This document shows, piece after piece, positions 24,045 through 32,349 of a DNA stretch of 64,000 nucleotides. The translations under genes were made by a program, and so were the position numbers. The stretch lies in contig NC_089186.1 in assembly GCF_947507565.1 (NCBI RefSeq), positions 2,418,001 to 2,482,000 on the forward strand, written 5' to 3'. The notes below the pieces were generated by a model. That model did no database searches. It had not been told where the DNA came from and was given only the letters and a program-made list of their open reading frames with translations. Each line of letters opens with the position of its first letter. The stretch's first letter is position 1. This stretch comes from Oscarella lobularis (lineage: Eukaryota > Porifera > Homoscleromorpha > Homosclerophorida > Oscarellidae).

Positions 24045-27000
24045 ATGAGGAAAATCTACGGGTTTCTCGGCCTATTGTATTGCATCTCGCATTCGTACGG
24101 CATCTCCTACAACTGCTCGAACGCCTGCGCCACGGCGAACACGTGGTACGTCCACGGATCCGAGTCTTCGAGCGATTTCTCACCAAACGGAAACTCGTGC
24201 CGATACGACAATCTCGATGCGGTTCTCGATCGACTTCATCAGGGCTACTGCAACACCTTCTTCCTCAAACACATATCGATTCTTTTGGAACCAGGCAAGC
24301 ATCTAGTCAAAGGCCATTATCACATTTTGTTCTATTCGAATGTGACCGTCTCTTCGGCGAATGAAAGCGCCGTCATTCGCGTTCGCGATCGAATTGCATT
24401 CGTTCGTCTAACGAATTTGTCTTTCGTGAATTTGACATTTGACCTCACTGAGAGCCCGTATAGGCCTACGTCAATAAGGAAAGATACTTTGAACGGTCAG
24501 GAGCAACTAGGAATAATGACTTTTGTTGGCTGCAGAAACGTTAAATTGGATAACTGCACGGTCAATTTCTCAATGGCGTCATATAACATATTCTTTCTTA
24601 CTTCGTTTCAAGTAACCGTTTCTCATTGTCATTTCTTCTATACAATTCCGCCGACTTTGGAGGTCTTTAACGAAAGGGCGGGAAATGGTTCGTGGGGCTT
24701 GCTTTTCTTTTATTCGTCTCCCAATCCTTGCAAAAATTGTTTTCAAATGTCTAGCACCTCTTTTGAATCCGCAGCCAATGTTTCGTTTTACGGCTACGGC
24801 AACATAGCGAGAAACGAGCACAATCCTTTGCAGACTCGATATTTATTTGGCGTCGTACTGAGCAACACCAGTGACGTGATTGTGGAGATAAGAGATGTAC
24901 AAGTGACTGGTATGGTGTTTGGCTTTGCCATACCGTTGCTCATAGAAGCAATTAACGAGACACGTAATAGTAGGATAACGTTGGACGGAATGCGCATCCG
25001 TGACAATAAATGCTTCAGTGGATGTGGCATGTTGATTTTCTTCTTTAACGGTTGTCACGACAATTTTGTCTACGTCAGAAACAGTGTTTTTCGAAAGAAT
25101 ACTGCCGTTCTCGAAGGGGGCGCCGTCTTGATTGTGTATGAAAAGAATAAGGAGGAGAACGTGGCGTATTTTGGAAATACGCGTTTTGAAGAAAATAATG
25201 CTTTTCAGTATTTTGGCGCCGGGAGTGCCGTCATGATTTATTCGGATGCCGGCTACGGTCCGGGAAATACCGATCATCCGTACGATTTGCCGCCGAAAGT
25301 GATATTCGAAGACTGCAAATTCGAGAGAAATAAGGCCAATAGTGCAGCCGTCTTCTCCAAAGAAGCGAACGTCATTTTCAACGGAACAAAGTAAAAAACC
25401 AAGTTTTAATTAAATTGAACGTTTGATATAATTTTAGGACACTTTTTGATGAGAACCGAGGCGGTGCCGTCGAGTCGGCGAGTTCGAACATCACAATTTC
25501 CGGCGAAGCGCGATTTCAAAACAATAGCGGTTGCTTGTTCGGCTGTGCACTCGACCTTCGTTTATTCAGCCACGCCAATTTTGTAAACGTGAGCGTTTTA
25601 GAGACTACAATGTATATTTTACTCTTAGTGTCGGTCTCTTTTAGGTGGATCACATTCACTTTATAAATAATAGTGCTAGCGTGAACGGCGGAGCGATATT
25701 CGCCGATTTGACGACGTCGTCGGAAACGTACGTCGATTTGATCAACTTCCAATCGCATCTCGACACGGGCGGAAACTGTTTCATAACGGGCGACTCTCAT
25801 CTCCATTACGACTACGCCACGTCGCCAATCTTCAACGAAACGTCACAGGTATGACGTCACTCAAAAACGCTCATATATTTTTTTCTTTATAGATTCATTT
25901 TTATAATAATACTGCTTCGGTTTCGGGTAATGACGTGTACGCGTCGACGTTCTATCTATGCAACGTCAGTCAAGTGTCGTCGAGATCGCGATCTCGACGA
26001 CTCTTTCCCATCAGCACGGCCGTCGCGTCGATATTCTTTTCCAAAGCGACGTGCGACTGCTTCAAGGACGTCGACAACGTGCGCTTTCATTTTAGAGATG
26101 GAGAGTGCACGAGAAATAACGTCGCAAAGCGAATCAACAGCCTCAAGAACAATACGTACGAATACGAACGTATTGTAGTCTAAGATAATCGATTTTCATT
26201 TCTATAGGGGTGGCTTTGATTCGTCTATAAACGCATCATCGCTTTTTGATCGAATGAACGAGACGTTGGAGTGCACTGTCGACAATTTGATTGCGCTTGG
26301 AGGCGGTCGAGGAGCGGCGTTCCAACGCGACGTAGTCTCGCACTTCGTACACGATCGTTGGGTTCCCTTTGGATCGTGTTTATACGGAAGTTCGCGACGA
26401 TTAGCAAACTCGCGATTCAAGAACTATCTCGATTTGCGTTACACGTCTGACTGCTCGGTTTTTGTGCAGCCATTTGATATCACTTTGTATCCAGCTCCTG
26501 GGGAGAGATTCGCTCTCTATTTAGATCCGAGAGATGAGTTAGATAGGACGGGTCCCGTTCAAGCATCAATGCAGGTTTAATTAATTAATTAATTTAAAAA
26601 TTACGTTTGTTTAATTTTTTTTCTAAGGTTTTACCTCCGGTTGATTTGTATGCTGTAGATGAGTTGCCGTCTGCTCTTTTGCGCCAACGGTTGACTGAGT
26701 ACGGTTGGGATACCTTGTATTATTTTGATGCTAGCCAGCCAATTAATGGGCTTTCACTTGCTGGTCCGGTTGGAGCGAAGGGCTCTCTCTACGTTAAATG
26801 GCATTCGATTTTTCGAGGTAGCGAGTGCACTTTGTCCATTGACTTCGAACTAGCTCCGTGTCATATTGGCTACGAGTTTCCAAAAGACAGCAGCTCCTCA
26901 GAAGTGAGACACCTGTCTTTGATTAAATAATTAAATACGTATGTTACGTAGGCTGCTGAACACATAAAACAATCAAAATCGACGATTAAAAGATTGGAGA

Positions 27001-28604
27001 GTTATTTGACCGGTAATTTCGTTTGTCATTGCGCGAATCTAAGTCACGTCGATTGCGGAACGGATGGTCGAGAATTGAATGTTCTGGATGCTGTATGGGT
27101 GGGATCGCTCGAACCCGACGACTTCGCAAACGTTTCTATTATCGATCCGTTGAAGACGAATGGAAGTGACGCAAAAAGAAAATTCGGCTCGCACTTCTGT
27201 ACGGAAAACTGCCACGAGAATTCGTTGGAAACAGTTTATGAGTACAATTATTCTCATCCGAAGGCGCACTGTATGGAAAATTACACGGGAGTTCTCTGCG
27301 GTCGCTGTGAGAGGGGAAAATCGTTGACACTCGTAACACAAGTAAGATCGGTACCTCCATATGTTCAGTAGAGTAGAAATAGGACTTCTATAGAAATGTA
27401 TTGAGTGCAAGGACTGGAAAAAGCAGTTGGCCATAACGATTGTCGTGACGTTTATAACTGCAACGCTTTACGTAAGTTTGAGCATGGTTTTTCGAATTGT
27501 GGCGAGCTCCATCTTCGCCTCTTGGCTCTTCTATGCTCAGGTACACTGGTATATAGGACAGGGATACGTGCACGCTGTATGCCTTAGTTTTTTTTTTCTA
27601 TATAGGTTGTTCGACTATTTGTTCGACCACAATCGTTTAGCTATTTTGGATTTCATTTGACTGTTTATTCTACGGGATTTTGCGTCGCCGAAGAATTGTC
27701 GCCGCTCGAACGACTCGCTTTCATTGCCGGCTTGCAGACGATCTTTTTTCTTCTACTCTTCGTTATCTTTCTGATGGCGCGTTGCAGTCGAACGATGGCC
27801 CAGTACATTAAAATGTCAAAAGTTCTCGATACGTTTCTCATCGTTCTCGCCTACGTTTACGTTCCCATCGCGGAATTCGCTTTCTCGGCGATTAGCTGCA
27901 CGGTTTTCATTGCTAACGAAATTCGAGTTTTGGCTGATCCTACGCTCAAGTGTTTCGACTCGGAACACACGCCTTTCGCCGTTGCCGGCATCGTTCTTCT
28001 ACTCACCTTCGTCATTCCGGCGCCGATACTATTTCTCGTCTATTTGAAACACCCCAAGTTGGAGAAGAAGCCGTTTGCTCGTCGCCTGAGAAAAGCCTGC
28101 GCTCATCAGTACAGAAAGGGAACAGAGTGGTGGATCAGTCTCACGTATGTCAAACGATTCGTCTTGGTTCTTTTCTCGACAACGGCGGCTGTGTCCGTCA
28201 CCGCTCGTCTACTTTTCTTGGCTTTCATTTCCCTAGGAATGATTTTTCTGCAGTGGTTTGGGAAGCCGTATAAGAAGAAGTATTCGAATTTATACGAAAT
28301 GGGCGTCTTGGTGAATTTGTTTTTGTTTGCCGGGCTAAATGTCAACGATCCGGAAGCAATTGGTTCCGAAGATGCTGCCCACGTTGTTCTTATTGTTCTG
28401 CTGAACGTTGTTTTCTGGTGGCCGTACGCTGTCTGGATTGTATATGGTTGTTATAGATTTTCTGTTAGAGTTCGAATTTGGCTGGGGAGAAAAGCTGCTT
28501 CTGATAAAGAGACGTCGCAGAACTCGTCTTATGCAAAGAAGGATGAAGAAGCAGTTCAAAAACTGTTAGAAAATCTTCGCGATCCTCTTCTTGAGGTTGA
28601 CTAA
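24045..28604 (+). CDS. Gene E: beta-helix ectodomain, multi-pass membrane protein
   Basis: Nine exons with family boundaries; last exon about 27606-28604. The signal peptide (IYGFLGLLYCISHSYG) is followed by CSNACATANTWYVHGSESS, as in B. Exon 1 then switches to D-like sequence (SPYRPTSIRKD, IPPTLEVFNERAGNGSWG). Exons 6-9 are nearly identical to gene C, with FCTENCHENSLETVYEYNY, YTGVLCGRCERGKS, WWISLTYVKRFVLVLFSTT and a tail ending LENLRDPLLEVD. Unlike B-D, the intron after exon 4 begins GTACGAATACGAACG. It has an upstream ATG at 24017. The 3' side runs straight into the HSP70-1 promoter. Function unknown. Confidence 0.85.
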
Positions 28605-28666
28605 TTTCTATAAATAAGCTGCAGTGACGTGTAAATACGGGACGCAATGTTTACGCACGTGATAGT

Positions 28667-28681
28667 GTTCCAGAAGCTTCC
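28667..28681 (+). promoter_or_regulatory. Heat-shock element, distal (three perfect units)
   Basis: Three contiguous alternating pentamers: gTTCc, aGAAg, cTTCc. This is the canonical nTTCn/nGAAn arrangement bound by heat-shock factor trimers. It lies 143 bp before the HSP70-1 start codon and is absent from the other two HSP70 copies. Confidence 0.8.
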
Positions 28682-28724
28682 ACTAGGAACCGCCTATGCC
28701 TAAATATGGTCTAACGAAATTAAA

Positions 28725-28739
28725 AGAACCTTCTCGAAG
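28725..28739 (+). promoter_or_regulatory. Heat-shock element, proximal (three perfect units)
   Basis: Pentamers aGAAc, cTTCt, cGAAg, directly contiguous, 85 bp before the HSP70-1 start codon. In HSP70-2 a deletion of about 14 bases at 32261/32262 removes the first two units and leaves only the last. Confidence 0.8.
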
Positions 28740-28823
28740 ACAACTCGTGACGCACGTCCTCTCCACGTGGCTTCGCCTAAGATCAAGTCACCCTCGCTTC
28801 GTGCTACTGCATCGCCGAAAACC

Positions 28824-31422
28824 ATGGCTAAAATATCGGGACCAGCGGTCGGCATCGATCTGGGCACGACCTACTCGTGCGTCGGCGTATTCCAGCACGG
28901 AAAAGTCGAAATCATCGCGAACGATCAAGGAAATCGAACGACGCCGTCCTACGTCGCATTTACGGACACCGAACGCCTGATCGGCGATGCGGCGAAAAGC
29001 CAAGTCGCTCTCAACCCGAACAACACGGTCTTCGGTAGGTTTTCGCCACGAGGAGAGGTTCCCCATGGGAGCGCGCGCTTCTTTTAGACGCGAAGCGTCT
29101 CATCGGTCGACGATTCGGCGAATCGTCCGTCCAATCGGACATGAAGCACTGGCCGTTCAAAGTCATCGAAGACGCCGGAAAACCGAAGATTCAGGTCGAA
29201 TACAAAGCGGAAGTGAAGACATTTTTCGCCGAAGAGGTAAAAGCGTGGGCGCGGTGACCTGCGTGGGCGCGACATAAAAAATGAGCAACACATTCTCTGA
29301 TGACCATTTGCGGGGGCGTGGCATAAAAACGAGCAACATATTCTCTGATAAAGGTCTCCTCCATGGTTCTGACGAAAATGAAAGAGACGGCGGAAGCGTA
29401 CCTCGGCAAAACGGTCAACAATGCCGTCGTCACGGTACCCGCCTACTTCAACGACTCCCAACGTCAAGCGACGAAAGACGCCGGCGTAATTGCCGGTCTC
29501 AACGTCATGCGAATCATCAACGAACCCACGGCGGCGGCAATCGCCTACGGTCTCGATAAAAAATCCGACACGACTGAAAAAAATGTTCTCATATTCGATT
29601 TGGGCGGCGGAACGTTCGACGTGAGCGTTCTCGTCATCGAGGAGGGAATTTTCGAGGTGAAATCCACGGCCGGTGACACTCACTTGGGTGGCGAAGATTT
29701 TGACAATCGAATGGTTGAATTCTTCACGAAAGAATTCAAGAGAAAACACAAGAAAGATTTGACGACGAATAAGCGTTCGTTGCGTCGTTTGCGAACGGCG
29801 TGCGAGCGCGCTAAGCGCACGCTTTCTTCCAGCGCTCAAGCGTCCATCGAAATCGATTCTCTTTTCGAAGGAATTGACTTTTTTCATACGATCACGCGCG
29901 CGCGATTCGACGAGCTCAACGGCGATTTGTTTCGCTCGACTATGGAGCCCGTCGAGAAGGCGTTGCGCGATGCGAAATTGGCGAAAAATGAGATTCATGA
30001 AGTCGTTCTTGTTGGCGGATCGACGCGAATTCCGAAAATTCAGTCGCTACTTCGCGATTTTTTCAACGGGAAGGAGCTGAATAAGTCGATTAATCCTGAT
30101 GAAGCCGTTGCCTATGGAGCCGGTAAATAATTAGAAATTATTTATATGGGATTTAGAGTCTTTTTTGTAGCTGTTCAAGCGGCTATTCTTGCTGGTGATA
30201 AGAGCGAGGAAGTGAAGGATTTGCTTCTTCTCGATGTTGCTCCCTTGTCTCTTGGCATTGAGACGGCTGGCGGCGTTTTCACCGTTCTCATCAAGAGAAA
30301 CAGCACTATTCCAACGAAACAACAGCAGAAATTCACGACGTATTCCGACAATCAGCCGGGCGTACTCATCCAGGTATAAAATAGAATCAATGAGGATTGT
30401 TTTATGGGGCGTTTCCTTTGCATGGGAGGTGTTTGTTTACTTTAGACAAGTGCGACAATAATAACAAACAGTATCTCGTTCTGTAGGAGAGATACTTCTA
30501 ATAGATTCCTTGATATTATACGGACATGTGCTCCTAACACTATCAATATCTCTACATATAGAGAACAATCTAATGAAAACACTATATCTCTGATAGAGAG
30601 AACAATCATAGAATGACACTCTCTTATATTTTGTTTTTTTTCTTTAGGTCTACGAGGGTGAGCGTAGTATGACGGCTCAGAATAATCTTCTAGGCAAATT
30701 CGAATTGACGGGGATTCCCCCTGCACCGCGCGGCGTTCCCCAAATCGAAGTCACGTTCGATATCGACGCAAACGGCATTCTCAACGTCTCCGCTGTCGAC
30801 TCGAGCACGGGCAAAGAGAATAAGATTACGATTACAAACGACAAGGGACGATTGAGCAAGGAGGAAATCGAGCGAATGGTCTCCGAAGCGGAGAAATACA
30901 AGGAGGAAGACGAGAAGCAGAGGGATCGCGTCACAGCGAAGAATAACTTGGAGAGCTACGCTTATCAGATGAAGGTAAGATTTGAATAGCCTAGAGTGTA
31001 CTTAGAGAATCACGTTACTTCGTATTAGAGCACCGTAGAGGATGACAAGCTCAAGGATAAGATCAGCGAAGACGATAAGAAGATCATAGTTGATAAATGC
31101 AAGGAAGTGACGGACTGGCTTGACCAGAATCAGGTAGAGTCTTAAGACAAACTTTACCCTTTCCCCACGCAACGAGACTCTATTCTAGACAGCAGAAAAG
31201 GACGAGTTTGATCATCAGCAGAAGGAACTTGAGAAAATCTGCATGCCTATTATGACGAAGCTTTATCAGCAAGCCGGTGGCGCTCCCGGTGGTGGAATGC
31301 CCGGTGGAATGCCCGGTGGAATGCCGGGAGGATTCCCTGGTGGTGCTCCTGGTGGAGGTGCCCCCAGTGGAGATGCGTCCGGAAGCGGAAGCGGTGGACC
31401 CACAATCGAAGAGGTTGATTAG
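28824..31422 (+). CDS. HSP70: HSP70-1: cytosolic 70-kDa heat-shock chaperone
   Basis: ATP-dependent cytosolic/nuclear chaperone of the HSPA1/HSPA8 type. Seven exons: 28824-29034, 29088-29236, 29354-30122, 30171-30373, 30648-30974, 31029-31133, 31189-31422. The nucleotide-binding domain has [16 protein letters not shown] with the catalytic lysine, [18 protein letters not shown] and VGGSTRIPK. The linker is DLLLLDV. The substrate-binding domain and lid follow, then GGMP repeats and a C-terminal EEVD for TPR co-chaperones. Length and motifs are those of a complete cytosolic HSP70. The start is the first ATG of the GIDLGTTYS frame. Two heat-shock elements 85 and 143 bp upstream predict strong heat induction, although six introns are unusual for a stress-induced HSP70. 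Intron 2 holds a minisatellite. Confidence 0.95.
29270..29353 (+). repeat. Intron-2 minisatellite in HSP70-1, two units
   Basis: Two units related to CATAAAAAATGAGCAACA, the second preceded by GCGGGGGCGTGG, ending at the exon 3 acceptor (ATAAAG). They match the arrays at 18865-19010 and 32796-32943. Confidence 0.7.
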
Positions 31423-31585
31423 TTTGATTAGGGGACCCCTCACAGCGTTTGAGAGTGGAGTTCTTCCTGTATGAGTCGAGCGCAGTGAGTTTTTTTTTTT
31501 CGTTGAGTGTCTTATTATTATTGTTATGCGCATGTGCATTCAAAAACAAGACAGACAAAAAGGAGTTTGTTGTGATTGGGTGTGT

Positions 31586-32242
31586 TTATCGTAGTAGAGA
31601 CCACTTGAGCTGATCTTTGGCTGTTTGAAGCACCTGGGAGAGAAAATTCAGGTAAGGATATATGATTATGGGGTCTTACGTGTTTTCCTACTTGAGCTAC
31701 AGATTGCTCGGACAGGGGAATGTCATCCAGCTGCAATACAAAGTAAACTTTCAATAGAAATCAAGTCCTTTTGATGCTTGCCTTCATAGCTGTTCTCTGA
31801 GTTATGGTATTGGGATCAGACTCAAGAACAATTCTTCACACAGACACAGGTATAGAAGACTGATACTATATCATTTCTCTGCTTACCCCTGGTCAACAAT
31901 TTTGTCCTCGATAAGCATGATTCCGTCGAGATTGTCCAATAGGGCCGCTTTCTCCACATTTTTCTAATTAAAAATAACGCTCATTTTAACTAATTTTTTT
32001 TCGCAGATTAATATTACCGCAATAGCTGACTGATTGAATCGTAAAGACCAGTTAAAACATTCACGAGAATCGACTAAGGGAAAAGCGATGCTAAAATCAA
32101 AATCGTCGAAATTCTCGCTCTAACCCCCCTCGTTAATTTTCATTCGCCGAACCGATGAGTAAAAGAAGGGGACGACGTTGCTGCGATAGACGCACGTTAT
32201 AACCTCCTTCGAACATGACGATTTCGGCTGGAAAGAACGCGC
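31586..32242 (-). pseudogene. Truncated COPZ copy (exons 4-8 only)
   Basis: Near-identical to the 3' part of the complete COPZ gene at 35.2-36.2 kb: it has KWSLLR and stop, [36 protein letters not shown] and [10 protein letters not shown]. Exons 1-3 are missing; similarity ends inside intron 3 at about 32242, where the HSP70-2 upstream sequence begins. A one-base deletion in the A-run at the start of exon 6 (near 31971) shifts the frame. An insertion and other changes also disrupt exon 4 ([12 protein letters not shown] replaces [11 protein letters not shown]). Non-functional remnant of the HSP70-COPZ tandem duplication. Confidence 0.85.
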
Positions 32243-32349
32243 ATGTCATGTCTAACGAAATCGAAGACAACTCGTGACGCACGTCACGTTCGTCTAAGAT
32301 CAAGTCACCCTCGCTTCGTGCTACAGTCATCACTGCATCGCCGAAAACC

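Larger units (their letters stand above)
19014..29350 (+). repeat. Segmental duplication, copy 2 (genes D and E plus HSP70-1 5' end)
   Basis: Second copy of the roughly 10.1-kb segment that starts at about 8840. It holds gene D (partner of B), the A-type relic, gene E (partner of C) and the HSP70 promoter, exons 1-2 and intron 2. In this copy the HSP70 gene continues intact beyond the boundary. Exon 1 of D and of E resemble each other more than their B and C partners, so later exchange has overwritten part of the original relationship. Confidence 0.75.
28709..32242 (+). repeat. HSP70/COPZ tandem duplication, unit 1
   Basis: Unit of about 3.5 kb running from the HSP70 promoter (GTCTAACGAAAT) through HSP70-1 into COPZ intron 3. 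The same order repeats in unit 2 (about 32250-35850). The units meet at about 32243-32250, where COPZ intron 3 is fused to HSP70 promoter sequence. Confidence 0.8.

Noticed and set aside
4320-28604. Bacterial-type autotransporter or polymorphic outer membrane protein origin of the beta-helix genes
   Set aside because: The genes have spliceosomal introns, eukaryotic signal peptides and alpha-helical membrane segments; the coil similarity alone does not show transfer.
29084-29998. 304-codon open frame on the minus strand opposite HSP70-1
   Set aside because: Runs antisense to HSP70 exons 2-3 and across intron 2, is a known type of codon-usage shadow, and the equivalent frame in HSP70-2 is shorter.
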